Of a DNA stretch of 64,000 nt, positions 8,445 to 17,560 are shown in pieces. Under the pieces are notes generated by a model, which searched no databases, had not been told where the DNA came from, and worked only from the letters and a program-made list of their open reading frames with translations. Each line of letters opens with the position of its first letter. Positions within the stretch are counted from its first letter, which is position 1. The stretch is taken from the NCBI RefSeq assembly GCF_036541405.1, contig NZ_JAZHFS010000006.1, positions 62,001-126,000 of the forward strand. The letters are read 5' to 3'. Origin of the DNA: Clostridium_AD frigoriphilum. GTDB lineage: Bacteria; Bacillota; Clostridia; Clostridiales; Clostridiaceae. Both the position numbers and the translations under genes were made by a program.

Positions 8445-8918
8445 TTATAGTTTTGACATTAAATCCACTTTTGAATCTGAATAAATTTTTCTTATTTCTA
8501 GTTCAATGCCTTTTTTATTTAATGTTTTGAAAGCTTTAATATCTGTATCATCTACTGATACTACACTAGTTATTTGTTTCTTTCCTTGTTTAAATGACAT
8601 ACCACCAATATTTACACTCTTTATGGCTACTCCGCTTTCAACCATTCTTACAACATCAGTTGGATTAGTGAATAGAAATAGCACTCTATCATCTTTGTAT
8701 TTAGGAATATTATAAGCTCTTATTGCCTCATCAATTCCTACAACACTTGATTTAATTCCCGGAGGTGCAACTTGCTCCAAAAGTATCTTTCTAATTGGGT
8801 CCTTTGTTACATCATCATTACATACAATTATTCTTTGGCATTTTGTGTGTTTTGACCAAATTGTTGCTACTTGACCATGTATTAATCTGTCATCAATTCT
8901 TGCAAGCACTATATTCAT
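8445..8918 (-). CDS. Stand-alone PTS mannose-class IIB protein
   Basis: This 157-residue protein is a complete single-domain IIB of the mannose/fructose/sorbose class. The phospho-acceptor is in RIDDRLIHGQVATIW near residue 15, and the rest (RIIVCNDDVTKDPIRKILLEQVAPPGIK) follows the usual fold. It is the first gene after the sigma-54 promoter and precedes the IIAB fusion, so the operon encodes two IIB domains. The extra copy may phosphorylate the LevR-type regulator next door or give the system a second sugar specificity. The ribosome site GAGGAGG is strong. Confidence 0.92.
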   Translation of the reverse strand: MNIVLARIDDRLIHGQVATIWSKHTKCQRIIVCNDDVTKDPIRKILLEQVAPPGIKSSVVGIDEAIRAYNIPKYKDDRVLFLFTNPTDVVRMVESGVAIKSVNIGGMSFKQGKKQITSVVSVDDTDIKAFKTLNKKGIELEIRKIYSDSKVDLMSKL

Positions 8919-8971
8919 TGCAAATCATCCTCCTCATCACACTTTCACCTAAGTTGTCTTACTATTACATA

Positions 8972-8989
8972 TAGCAATTATCACGCCAA
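8972..8989 (-). promoter_or_regulatory. Sigma-54 (-24/-12) promoter of the mannose PTS operon
   Basis: The minus strand reads TTGGCGTG-ATAA-TTGCTA. The invariant GG and GC are exactly ten bases apart, as sigma-54 requires. It lies about 55 bases before the start of the IIB gene and directly downstream of a gene for a sigma-54-dependent activator, which is the LevR/lev-operon arrangement. Confidence 0.9.
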
Positions 8990-9072
8990 AACAGTGTATT
9001 ATTTATTATATTTGTGTTAACTCTTCTAAAATAGCCATTTTTCGTTTCAAATTCTTTTTATTTTTTTTATAT

Positions 9073-9151
9073 TGATACACTTCTTTTATAGTTTTAATAC
9101 TAACTTTAATTTTTCGCTTATAAAAAAGTGTATCAAAAGAGAAGTGTATCA
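9073..9151 (-). promoter_or_regulatory. Candidate upstream activating sites for the LevR-type activator
   Basis: Three copies of the 10-mer TGATACACTT occur: one on the plus strand at 9073-9082 and two inverted at 9126-9135 and 9142-9151. They lie roughly 85-160 bases upstream of the -24/-12 promoter, the normal distance for enhancer sites of sigma-54 activators. The outer copies can also pair as an imperfect stem, so a role in ending the levR transcript is possible too. Confidence 0.6.
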
Positions 9152-9163
9152 GCATATTACCCT

Positions 9164-11959
9164 CTATTCTATCATTTCTGCTAAAAATAATATTTCATCT
9201 TCATTTAAGCTTATGTTTATTGCATCTTTAAATACTTTGTTTGCCCCTGTAATAATCTCTACCAAGTGTGAATCTATGTTAGCTTTTTCCCTCTTGTACT
9301 TTAACCCATCCTTTATTATCATTCTCTCTAGGGCACAACCTACATGCACCATTATTCTTATTTTGGTTGAATTGTTAAAGCTTATTTTTGTTTTTTCTTC
9401 TAAAAGATTTACGAATTGATACAATAATCCTATTATTTTAGAAGGGTTTAAATAAGTTAAAAATTGATTTAAACTGTCTTCACATAGATCCTTAACTACT
9501 GTATTTTCATGGCCTTTTTCAATTTTAAAGTTTTTTTTCTGTATTATACTCATTAAAACATTTTCACCATTACCGCTAATTAGCTCTTCAAGGGAGATAA
9601 AAGCCGCTTCAATTTTAGGGTTTATTATACCAACAGAAGCTATAATAGTATAGTTATTTTTTATTTTTATTATTTCCTTTTTTATGTCTTTTATGCCTAT
9701 TGGTAAAATTTCAATTTCTTTTTCATCTGTACTTCTAACAATGTTCTCCACAAGTTCTTTTAGTTTAACTGCAGTCCCCTCGCCAGTTGCGCATATTGTT
9801 ATTATTGCCTTTTTCTTATTTGTATCGTCTTCATTAATACCTTTCTCTTCTTCCTCAATCTTTGAATATCCTCTAAATTGCTTTAGAGAATTATATAAGG
9901 CCTCTAAGTTCATATCTAAAATAGTTGCTTTCCTTATGGCTTCTAATACTAATGAGGTGGTAACCATATCTAGTGTCTTAACCTTTATATCTGTTTTTTC
10001 CATTATTATAGACTCAAAGTTAACAAGTGAACCCATATCCACAAGTAATAGGACCCCCTTACCCATGTCTATTTCCCTAACCTTTTCAATAACTTCATCC
10101 AACGTTTTAGTAGGACTAACTTCGAGTGGCATATCTATTGCTTCGATTACACCCTCACCTAGAAGCTGCCTTGCCACATTAACCATACTACTTGCTGTGC
10201 TGCTCCCATGTGCTGCTACAATTATTGCCACATGCTGATTTGTTTGTTCCTCCGTAATAGAACTGATTAACAATGTAAGATATATAACTTCAATCTTTGG
10301 AACAACCACATTATATTTTTTTTCAACCATTCCCTTTACGTCTACTGCAATATTAAATTCTGTACGTTTATCATCTATTATGCCCTCTATATTTTTATAC
10401 TTAAGATTTTGATGATTACTTAATCTGTTTAAAAATGAACTTAAATGTAGACTTAATGCATATAAAAATCTATCAGTTAGTGTTTTATCAAGCTTTTTTT
10501 CAATCATGTCCATTATTTCTTCTGAGAATTCAAGAATATCTTCATCTACTATTTTTAATATTTTACTTCTACCATCCTCATCACTTTTAACCTTGTTATA
10601 AAAAGATTTAATATGCACATTAATATCAGTTGTAATAAAATTGTTTATATATTCCTCATCCGCACCTCCTTTTTTAAGTATTGCTGCCTTATCTTCTATT
10701 ATCTTGTATAAATTAAAAGGTGGATCATAAGGATCTTTTTCAATTAATACACTGTGACCTTCTGGAGTAACTATTAACTTGGAATCTAAATATCCAGATA
10801 TTTCTTCCATTTCTTTGCGTTTGCCACTTAAATAAAATAATCCACTTTTAATATCTGAAGGCAACGATTTAAAATCTATTTCTATAAAATCCTTATTATT
10901 GATACTATTTAAAAAGCCCTTAGCGCAAATAAGTTGGATATTTGATTTCATCTGACCAATATTTCCATAAGATGTGCTTCCAATAATTGCTTTCACTGCT
11001 TCATCCTCAATTTTTATTACTTTATTTACTCTATGTGCCTCATTGGCTAATAAAAATTTGATAAAATCAACTTTATCACTGGCTGTCCTTTTATCAAAGT
11101 TGGGAATAGTTATAATTATGGGTATTCTTCTTACAAATGTCTTTAGTAGTGATGAATTGGGATCCTCCGTAGTGGCCCCAATTATTAAAACACAGGATTT
11201 TCTGTTTCTCTCTGTCTCACCTAATCTATTAAACATACCTGTATCCATAAAATAAAACAACATTTCCTGTCCTTCTGGTGGTAATCTGTGTATTTCATCT
11301 AGAAATAGTATACCTGTATCTGCTTTTTCAACAATTCCAGCCTTTTCGCTATCAGCACCCGTGTATGCTCCTTTAATATGTCCAAACAGATGTGAGATTA
11401 AAAGTTGAGGATTGTTATAATAATCAGCACAATTAAATACTATAAATGGTGATTTTTCATCCAATTTTTTCGAATACTTTGCTTGTTTGTACATCATATT
11501 TGCAAATAAGGTTTTACCAACTCCTGTTTGACCAACAATTAATGTGTGCAAACCATTTGGAGGATAAAGTATTGCAGCTTTCGCCTGTTCAATTTGATTT
11601 TTAAGACTAGTTTGTGCTCCAATAAGTTTATCAAAAGGACATTCTTCCTTACTAGTTTCATTTTTTTCAAGGAATAATTCATTTAAATTTTTTACTTCTA
11701 ATGGCCCAACTGGTAACTTTTTATTCAAAATTCTTTCTAAACAAGCATTATCAACGTATAACACAGGTCTAGATTTTATTTTTATTATTCTATCTTGTCT
11801 AAGCAATTCATTTAATTCCATACTTACGTTATTTCTTAAAATATCTAAACTCTGAGATATTTCAGTTGCGCTAAAACCGATTTTCTCCTCTAAGTTTTCA
11901 CGATTAAATTTTTCTGTTTTTCTAGCAATATACGCATAGATTTTTTCGCTTCTCTTCAC
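9164..11959 (-). CDS. levR: LevR-family sigma-54-dependent PTS regulator
   Basis: This protein of about 931 residues activates sigma-54 promoters of mannose-class PTS operons. It has an N-terminal winged-helix DNA-binding region (about 1-75) and an AAA+ domain with Walker A GQTGVGKT, the sigma-54 contact loop GAYTGAD and Walker B GILFLDEIHRLP. A PTS regulation domain follows, then an EIIA-Man-like domain (IIVAAHGSSTASSMVNVARQ), a IIB-like stretch and a C-terminal PRD (MVHVGCALERMI). Phosphorylation of the histidines by the PTS normally sets activity. The start is GTG at 11959, with GGGAG eight bases upstream. The longer frame to 12049 would translate a run of 9-base repeats. It directly precedes the operon it should control. 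Confidence 0.92.
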   Translation of the reverse strand: MKRSEKIYAYIARKTEKFNRENLEEKIGFSATEISQSLDILRNNVSMELNELLRQDRIIKIKSRPVLYVDNACLERILNKKLPVGPLEVKNLNELFLEKNETSKEECPFDKLIGAQTSLKNQIEQAKAAILYPPNGLHTLIVGQTGVGKTLFANMMYKQAKYSKKLDEKSPFIVFNCADYYNNPQLLISHLFGHIKGAYTGADSEKAGIVEKADTGILFLDEIHRLPPEGQEMLFYFMDTGMFNRLGETERNRKSCVLIIGATTEDPNSSLLKTFVRRIPIIITIPNFDKRTASDKVDFIKFLLANEAHRVNKVIKIEDEAVKAIIGSTSYGNIGQMKSNIQLICAKGFLNSINNKDFIEIDFKSLPSDIKSGLFYLSGKRKEMEEISGYLDSKLIVTPEGHSVLIEKDPYDPPFNLYKIIEDKAAILKKGGADEEYINNFITTDINVHIKSFYNKVKSDEDGRSKILKIVDEDILEFSEEIMDMIEKKLDKTLTDRFLYALSLHLSSFLNRLSNHQNLKYKNIEGIIDDKRTEFNIAVDVKGMVEKKYNVVVPKIEVIYLTLLISSITEEQTNQHVAIIVAAHGSSTASSMVNVARQLLGEGVIEAIDMPLEVSPTKTLDEVIEKVREIDMGKGVLLLVDMGSLVNFESIIMEKTDIKVKTLDMVTTSLVLEAIRKATILDMNLEALYNSLKQFRGYSKIEEEEKGINEDDTNKKKAIITICATGEGTAVKLKELVENIVRSTDEKEIEILPIGIKDIKKEIIKIKNNYTIIASVGIINPKIEAAFISLEELISGNGENVLMSIIQKKNFKIEKGHENTVVKDLCEDSLNQFLTYLNPSKIIGLLYQFVNLLEEKTKISFNNSTKIRIMVHVGCALERMIIKDGLKYKREKANIDSHLVEIITGANKVFKDAINISLNEDEILFLAEMIE

Positions 11960-11978
11960 ATTATCACTCCCAAAGATT

Positions 11979-12014
11979 AATATACTTAATACACTTAATA
12001 CATTTAATACACTT
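11979..12014 (-). repeat. Four tandem 9-base repeats in the levR leader
   Basis: On the plus strand the units are AATATACTT, AATACACTT, AATACATTT and AATACACTT without gaps. The core ATACACTT is shared with the 10-mer sites before the sigma-54 promoter. Position, just downstream of the levR -10 and ahead of its start, suggests an autoregulatory site or a roadblock to transcription. Confidence 0.75.
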
Positions 12015-12019
12015 CCCTT

Positions 12020-12049
12020 ATTATAAACTGTATTGAAATGAATATTCAA
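12020..12049 (-). promoter_or_regulatory. Sigma-A promoter of levR
   Basis: The minus strand reads TTGAAT, an 18-base spacer and TATAAT. Transcription would start immediately before the 9-base tandem repeats. Confidence 0.6.
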
Positions 12050-12060
12050 GTTTTAAGTGT

Positions 12061-12105
12061 AAAAAAAAAGCTTCTTAGCATCAATTTTTTAATTTCAATG
12101 CTAAA
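12061..12105 (-). terminator. Terminator after the M20 amidohydrolase gene
   Basis: On the minus strand TTAGCAT pairs with ATGCTAA with further imperfect pairing inside, followed by GAAGC and nine T residues. It lies 35 bases past the stop of the gene at 12140. Confidence 0.75.
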
Positions 12106-12139
12106 AAGTGTCAATTTAAATTATTAAGTATGAATTTGT

Positions 12140-13306
12140 TTATAGATTGGTTGTACTCTGAATAAACTCTTCTTTTATCTTTGAAAGCAAATCTCTATTC
12201 GTAATAACATCATATCCTGTTAGAGCTAGCGCTGTAGCCCCTATAATTAAAGCATTATGTGCCTGCTTTGTTATTGTCGCTTTAGCCATTTCCTTTGTAT
12301 GTAAACTTAAGTTTGGATTACCTATTCCAAGTAGCGGATGAATTGACGGCACAATATAGCTTACATTTCCCATATCTAAAGATCCAATATTTTCTGGTGG
12401 GTTAATATCTGTTATACCAAGACTTCTCAAATTATCATTAAATGTCTCAGACAGATTTTCATTTGTGTTCATATCATCAAATGGCGATTCATATAAACTA
12501 ACTTCAAGAGTTGCCCCAGTCATAAGTGCTGCTCCGCTCGCAATATTTTTCACCTTTTGAATTACTTCCTTCAAGTAACTTTTCTTAAGAGCCCTTACAT
12601 AAAATTTTGCAACTGCTCTACCTGGTACTATGTTTGCAGCGATGCCACCTTCACTTATAATCCCATGGATCCTTACATCAGACGTTACATGTTGCCTTAT
12701 AGCATTTACACCATTAAACATTAATATAACAGCATCCAAAGCATTAATTCCTTTTTCAGGCGAACTTGATGCATGACTAGACTTCCCAGTAAATTCAAAC
12801 TGTAGTGCTTCCATTGCAAGTGACGGCCCACTTTTACATGTTTTACCATACGGATGCATTATCATAGCAACATCAACATTGTCAAATACACCTTGCTTTG
12901 CCATGTCACTTTTCGCACCATTTGTTTCCTCAGCAGGAGTTCCATAAACCTCTATTTTCCCACCTACTTCCCTTAATACCTTACTTAAACCTATCGCCGC
13001 ACCAATACTAATTGTGCCAATCATATCGTGACCACACCCGTGTCCTATTTCTGGCAGTGCATCATATTCACATAAAAAAGCAATAGTCGGCCCTTTTTTA
13101 TTACTGTCATATACTGCTTTAAATGCAGTTTTTCTATTTGCTATTCCAGCTTCAACTTTAAACGAATATTCCGATAATAAAGATGTTAATTTGTAAACAG
13201 ACTTAAATTCTTCATTACCTAATTCAGGATTAAAATAAATGTAATCATTTATTTCACATAGTTTTTCTTTTATACTATTAACTTGCTTAATAATTTTGTC
13301 TTTCAT
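12140..13306 (-). CDS. M20 family metallo-amidohydrolase
   Basis: This 388-residue zinc peptidase-like protein belongs to the AbgB/HipO branch of M20, enzymes that cleave N-acyl or aminobenzoyl amino acids and some dipeptides. Metal ligands and the catalytic acid appear in order: EIGHGCGHD (near 95), GTPAEETNGAK (near 130) and MHPYGKT (near 150). The dimerisation (lid) domain spans about 170-285 and the last metal histidine is in LSLHTKEMA. The start has AAGGAG. It follows the lysC-hom terminator and is probably transcribed alone. The exact substrate cannot be read from the sequence; a role in peptide or acyl-amino-acid salvage is inferred. Confidence 0.85.
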   Translation of the reverse strand: MKDKIIKQVNSIKEKLCEINDYIYFNPELGNEEFKSVYKLTSLLSEYSFKVEAGIANRKTAFKAVYDSNKKGPTIAFLCEYDALPEIGHGCGHDMIGTISIGAAIGLSKVLREVGGKIEVYGTPAEETNGAKSDMAKQGVFDNVDVAMIMHPYGKTCKSGPSLAMEALQFEFTGKSSHASSSPEKGINALDAVILMFNGVNAIRQHVTSDVRIHGIISEGGIAANIVPGRAVAKFYVRALKKSYLKEVIQKVKNIASGAALMTGATLEVSLYESPFDDMNTNENLSETFNDNLRSLGITDINPPENIGSLDMGNVSYIVPSIHPLLGIGNPNLSLHTKEMAKATITKQAHNALIIGATALALTGYDVITNRDLLSKIKEEFIQSTTNL

Positions 13307-13327
13307 TTATTTGTACTCCTTTTTACA

Positions 13328-13356
13328 AAAACAACTAACAAATTGTTAGTTGTTTT
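13328..13356 (-). terminator. Terminator after hom
   Basis: Two 14-base arms (AAAACAACTAACAA and its complement) form a perfect stem with an A/T-rich apex and T-rich flank on the minus strand, 20 bases past the hom stop. Confidence 0.75.
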
Positions 13357-13376
13357 GTTTTGTTCATCTTATAATA

Positions 13377-14666
13377 TTAATTAAATGATTCTATTCTTAT
13401 TATGCTTTCTATTTCATTAACATTTTCTAGTTCTTTTATTTTCTTAAGTGACTCTCTTATATTTCTTTCTGTACTTTTATGTGTAATAAATGCTAGTAAT
13501 ACATACTCTTTATGAACTACATCTTGAGTAAGAGATGTGATGCTAACATTATTTTTTCCAAATATTTTCGCTGTATCGCCTAAAACTCCGGCCCTATCTT
13601 TAACATTAAGCCTTATATAAAATTCTGATTCGTTTTCATCCGAGTTTTTCACTTCTTTAAAATCTTCCTCACCACTAATAGCCTTTAAATCAGAAGGCTT
13701 TACATTATTTCGAAGTATAGATATTATATCGCCTACAACCGCACTACCAGTTGGCAAATCTCCTGCTCCTTTTCCGTATAACATTAGTTCTCCAACTGCA
13801 TTTCCTTTTATTAAGATCGCATTAAACGCATCATTTACATTTGCCATTGGGTGGTTTGATGGTATTAACGTTGGATGTACTCTAAGCTCTAACTTATTAT
13901 TTTCTTCCTTAGCTATTGCTAAAAGTTTTATTGTATAACCGAACTTTTGCGCATATTCTATATCTACAGCACTTATATTTCTTATACCTTCCCTATAAAT
14001 ACAATCATGATCAACCTTAGTTCCAAATGCTAGCGAAGCCATTATAGCAAGCTTATATACAGCATCAAAGCCATCAACATCAGATGTTGGATCGGCCTCA
14101 GCATACCCCTTATCTTGAGCCTCTTTTAATGCCTCATCAAAACTAATTCCGTCGTTTGTCATTTTACTTAATATATAATTAGTTGTTCCATTTATAATTC
14201 CAATTATCTGTTCAATTCTGTTAGCTGTAAGACTCTCATTAATTTCTCGTATTATTGGTATTCCACCAGCCACACTTGCCTCATAATAAAACAGGACATT
14301 TTCTTCTTCTGCTATTTTAAATAACTCTTCGCCCCAGTTTGCAACAACTAATTTATTTGCAGTTACGATATGTTTTTTAGCTTTCATAGCTCTTATCATA
14401 TATTCCTTAGCCTGCCCACGTCCACCAATAAGTTCAACTACAATTTTTATACTATCGTCATTAATAATATCATCAATATTATTTGTTAATACACCCTTAG
14501 GCAATTCAATTTCTCTCTTCTTACTTATGTCACTGACTAGTATTTTAGCTACCTCTATATCATAATTTGACCGTTTCATTATTTCTTTCCGGTTTTCTTG
14601 TAATATCTTCCATACGCCTGTTCCAACATTTCCAAAACCTAAAATTGCTATCTTTACCTTTTCCAT
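13377..14666 (-). CDS. hom: Homoserine dehydrogenase
   Basis: This 429-residue enzyme reduces aspartate semialdehyde to homoserine with NAD(P)H. The N-terminal Rossmann motif is ILGFGNVGTGVW. The catalytic domain includes GIINGTTNYILSKM and the substrate/metal segment EADPTSDVDGFDA. The C-terminal ACT domain (about 350-429, FYIRLNVKDRAGVLGDTA) should bind an amino-acid effector. The start is the ATG at 14666, seven bases after a perfect AAGGAGG; a longer frame to 14702 has no site. It follows the aspartokinase gene by 40 bases and ends at a terminator, so the two form an operon supplying homoserine for threonine and methionine. Confidence 0.95.
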   Translation of the reverse strand: MEKVKIAILGFGNVGTGVWKILQENRKEIMKRSNYDIEVAKILVSDISKKREIELPKGVLTNNIDDIINDDSIKIVVELIGGRGQAKEYMIRAMKAKKHIVTANKLVVANWGEELFKIAEEENVLFYYEASVAGGIPIIREINESLTANRIEQIIGIINGTTNYILSKMTNDGISFDEALKEAQDKGYAEADPTSDVDGFDAVYKLAIMASLAFGTKVDHDCIYREGIRNISAVDIEYAQKFGYTIKLLAIAKEENNKLELRVHPTLIPSNHPMANVNDAFNAILIKGNAVGELMLYGKGAGDLPTGSAVVGDIISILRNNVKPSDLKAISGEEDFKEVKNSDENESEFYIRLNVKDRAGVLGDTAKIFGKNNVSITSLTQDVVHKEYVLLAFITHKSTERNIRESLKKIKELENVNEIESIIRIESFN

Positions 14667-14706
14667 ATTAATTTCCTCCTTAAATATAACTTCCTCATTC
14701 AATGAT

Positions 14707-16020
14707 TTAATTTTCGAATGCCTTATACACTGCCCTTATTGCCCTTTCGAAATCTTCGTTTTCTACGCCAACAATTATGCTCATCTCACTGGACCCTTGA
14801 TTTATCATTCTAATATTTATATTATCTTTTTCTAATGAACTAAATACTCTAGCAGATATCCCCTTGGTCTTTATCATTCCCTCTCCAACAACTGCTATCA
14901 ATGCCATATTAGGATGTACTATTATTGAATCTGGATTACACTGTTTTTCAATCTCTTCTAATATTTTATCAATTTTATTTTCCAGTTCAGAATCATCAAT
15001 TACTAGTGAAATGGAATCTATCCCTGATGGCATATGCTCAAATGCTACACAATTACTTTCAAGAACTGTAAGAACCCTTCTACAATATCCTATATCTTTA
15101 TCCATAAGTGTCTTTTCTATAGCAATTACTGTAAAATCTTTTTTTCCTGCTATACCTGTAATATTACCAGATTTCACTTCTATTTTATCATTTAAAATAA
15201 AGGTTCCCTTTTCTTCTGGTTTGTTAGTGTTTTTTATATTTATCGGAATTCCCTCATTCTTAACAGGAAAAACTGCTTCTTCATGAAAAACATGTGCCCC
15301 CATATATGATAATTCCCTAAGTTCTTTATATGTTACCTCTTTAATAGGTTTAGGATTATTAACAATGCTTGGATCTGCCATTAAGAAACCTGACACATCA
15401 GTCCAATTTTCATAAACTACTGCCCCTACCCCCTTAGCAATTATTGCCCCAGTAATGTCAGAACCACCTCTTGAAAAGGTTCTTATCTTTCCATCACTAG
15501 ACGCGCCATAAAATCCTGGAATTACCGCTTTCTTAACTTTTGCTAATCTAATATCTATAGACGCGTATGTTGCTTTTTCATCTAATCGTCCATCTTTTGT
15601 AAAAACAATAAGCTCAGCAGCATCAACAAATTCATACCCCAAATATTCAGCAAGCATTAATGCATTTAAATATTCTCCCCTACTTGCAACATAGTCTTCT
15701 GAAGCACCATCAATTATTTTTTCCTTAAGGATCCTTAAATATTCTAACATATTAATGGAAAGATTTAATTCACTACACAAACTAATATATCTTTCTTCAA
15801 TTAATTTGAACAATTCATCGAATGGCAGAGATTTTTCAACATGTTGATGACACAAATACAAAAGATCTGTAATTTTATAATCACTTTTACTTCTCTTACC
15901 TGGAGCTGAAGGTACAATATAACACCTCATATCATCTGATAAAACAATGTTTTTTACTTTTTTAAATTGTCCGCTATCACATAATGAACTCCCACCAAAT
16001 TTTGAAACTTTAACTTGCAT
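14707..16020 (-). CDS. lysC: Aspartate kinase
   Basis: This 437-residue enzyme phosphorylates aspartate, the first step towards lysine, threonine and methionine. The N-terminal motif is VSKFGGSSLCD. FSRGGSDITGAIIAKGVGA belongs to the aspartate-binding site. The C-terminal third holds paired ACT domains (about 300-437, ending with NIRMINQGSSEMSIIVGVENED) for feedback inhibition. It lies directly upstream of hom in one operon with its own promoter at 16175-16202. A leader of about 150 bases separates promoter and start; I searched it for a lysine riboswitch or T-box and recognised neither. Confidence 0.94.
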   Translation of the reverse strand: MQVKVSKFGGSSLCDSGQFKKVKNIVLSDDMRCYIVPSAPGKRSKSDYKITDLLYLCHQHVEKSLPFDELFKLIEERYISLCSELNLSINMLEYLRILKEKIIDGASEDYVASRGEYLNALMLAEYLGYEFVDAAELIVFTKDGRLDEKATYASIDIRLAKVKKAVIPGFYGASSDGKIRTFSRGGSDITGAIIAKGVGAVVYENWTDVSGFLMADPSIVNNPKPIKEVTYKELRELSYMGAHVFHEEAVFPVKNEGIPINIKNTNKPEEKGTFILNDKIEVKSGNITGIAGKKDFTVIAIEKTLMDKDIGYCRRVLTVLESNCVAFEHMPSGIDSISLVIDDSELENKIDKILEEIEKQCNPDSIIVHPNMALIAVVGEGMIKTKGISARVFSSLEKDNINIRMINQGSSEMSIIVGVENEDFERAIRAVYKAFEN

Positions 16021-16174
16021 AATTTTTACCCCCTACTGTCTTAATTTAAAAAGTTATGAATTACAACTTATAGAAGGCAATCCTATATTACCTTTTATAA
16101 AAAAGTCCATTAGCTTATAGCATACTTGAACTTATTTTATAACTATATTAACATCATAAATTAGTATTGAATTA

Positions 16175-16202
16175 ATTATACTCGTTTTTTCTAAAATGTC
16201 AC
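16175..16202 (-). promoter_or_regulatory. Promoter of lysC-hom
   Basis: The minus strand reads GTGACA, a 16-base spacer and a perfect TATAAT. This is the only good promoter in the roughly 400-base gap upstream of lysC. The rest of that gap is AT-rich leader and a terminator for the next gene. Confidence 0.6.
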
Positions 16203-16328
16203 ATAATTTTTACGTCTTTTGGCGAAATATTCTGTTTTTATTGGTTTTTTTGATTTTAATTTCAAATTAATTATATGAAAAGCTCATATTTGTTAATAAT
16301 TTAAAATGAAATCACGCTTTACTTTAAC

Positions 16329-16363
16329 AAAAAAAGCTGCAAAGTAACACTTCACAGCTTTTT
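16329..16363 (-). terminator. Terminator after the DUF3793 gene
   Basis: AAAAAGCTG at 16331-16339 pairs with CAGCTTTTT at 16355-16363 with extra inner pairs. On the minus strand it ends in TTTTTTT. It lies about 50 bases past the stop of the gene at 16417. Confidence 0.8.
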
Positions 16364-16416
16364 CATTTATTTAATTATAACATTATATATATTTACTGGA
16401 TATGAAATTCACCAAT

Positions 16417-17028
16417 TTATTGTGCTTGTTTTAGTAACTCAGTTGGTTTCATACCTTTTATCATTAATTTTATAATAGTAGCTTTTATCTCATTATATTT
16501 ATTAAAGATAATTTCAGCTTTTTCAATATCATGATATACCTTCCAATAACCAACCATTTTACACTTCTCATTTGGACAGTCAACAAAAGATACTACATCC
16601 TCTAACGGATATCCCAAAAAGATTCCAATCTCATGAGGACACATTTTCTGGAATCTTTTCCCTAATAATATTAAACACTGTTTTATATTCATATTTTCAG
16701 TGTATCCAAACCTTTTTAGAAATAACATGTTTTTATTATCTTTTATACTTACCTCCATTTTTTCCTTATTATAAAATAATACAAATGTATTTGTTGTATC
16801 TTTTTTTAATTCAAAGTAATCAATATCTAGTTTTTCTTTCACTTCATTTTTATATTTTTCCCATATGTTGTTTAAGTTTCTATTACTATTACTAAAATTA
16901 ATTAAAGAGGATATCTTATGTTTTTTTATAGTTGGTGCCGCATTTCGTATTATTACTGAAAACAAATACTCCAAATCATTATACTCATTTACAATAGAGA
17001 GTAATCCTTTTAACTCTTCTAATCCCAT
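16417..17028 (-). CDS. DUF3793 family protein
   Basis: This roughly 203-residue protein of unknown function carries the family motif CPHEIGIFLGYPLEDVVSF near residue 140, with cysteines in FVDCPNEKCKMVGYWKVY. The motif resembles a small cofactor- or nucleotide-binding loop, but no activity is established. DUF3793 genes are commonly found next to flavodoxin genes in clostridia, and here a flavodoxin lies only 33 bases upstream in the same direction. The start at 17028 (MGLEELK) stands six bases after GGAGG; an ATG two codons earlier touches that site. I infer a flavodoxin-linked role under iron control. Confidence 0.75.
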   Translation of the reverse strand: MGLEELKGLLSIVNEYNDLEYLFSVIIRNAAPTIKKHKISSLINFSNSNRNLNNIWEKYKNEVKEKLDIDYFELKKDTTNTFVLFYNKEKMEVSIKDNKNMLFLKRFGYTENMNIKQCLILLGKRFQKMCPHEIGIFLGYPLEDVVSFVDCPNEKCKMVGYWKVYHDIEKAEIIFNKYNEIKATIIKLMIKGMKPTELLKQAQ

Positions 17029-17061
17029 AAACATCCTCCATTAATTTTATTTTAAATCTTT

Positions 17062-17493
17062 TTATCCTTTTGCTAAAAGTTCACCGATTTCCATGCACTT
17101 TTCAATGCCTTCTTTATCAGCATCATTATTAATTATAAGTCCATCTGCTATAAGCTTTGCACCATACCCTTCCATTCTTTCTTGCCAATTATCCATCCAT
17201 TCTCCACTACCCCATCCGTAAGAACCAAATAGTAATGTACTTTTACCTGCTACAATACTAGCAATCGATTCAATAAATGGTTCCATTTCACCTTCTTCAA
17301 TTTGCTCTGAACCCATAGATGGGCATCCCAAAGCCACAGCATCTGCATTTATTACATCCTCCGCTTTTGCATCAAATACATTAATTAATCTAACATTAAC
17401 ATCTTCAACTTTTTTTGCACCATCTACAATCCCCTCAGCCATAACCTCTGTATTCCCTGTTCCACTCCAATAAATAACTACTACATTTTTCAT
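17062..17493 (-). CDS. Flavodoxin
   Basis: This 143-residue electron carrier binds FMN: the phosphate loop is YWSGTGNTEVMAEG near the N-terminus, and the isoalloxazine loops are LGCPSMGSEQIEEGEM and GSYGWGSGEWMDNW. The size is that of a short-chain clostridial flavodoxin, which replaces ferredoxin when iron is scarce. A Fur-like box lies about 70 bases upstream between it and a divergent AraC regulator. It is the first gene of a two-gene unit with the DUF3793 gene. Confidence 0.93.
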   Translation of the reverse strand: MKNVVVIYWSGTGNTEVMAEGIVDGAKKVEDVNVRLINVFDAKAEDVINADAVALGCPSMGSEQIEEGEMEPFIESIASIVAGKSTLLFGSYGWGSGEWMDNWQERMEGYGAKLIADGLIINNDADKEGIEKCMEIGELLAKG

Positions 17494-17560
17494 ATTCTTT
17501 TCCTCCTCATATATAATTTTATGTACATTTTTTAAAATTCATTTTATATTATTTTGTATT

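Noticed and set aside
9684..10238. 184-codon open frame on the plus strand inside levR
   Set aside because: It lies opposite a clearly conserved regulator, has no proper ribosome site, and its translation is low-complexity Ser/Phe/Ile sequence typical of a shadow frame.
16021..16416. Lysine riboswitch or T-box leader upstream of lysC
   Set aside because: No conserved core of either element, and no threonine/lysine-rich leader peptide, was found; only a promoter and the neighbouring gene's terminator.
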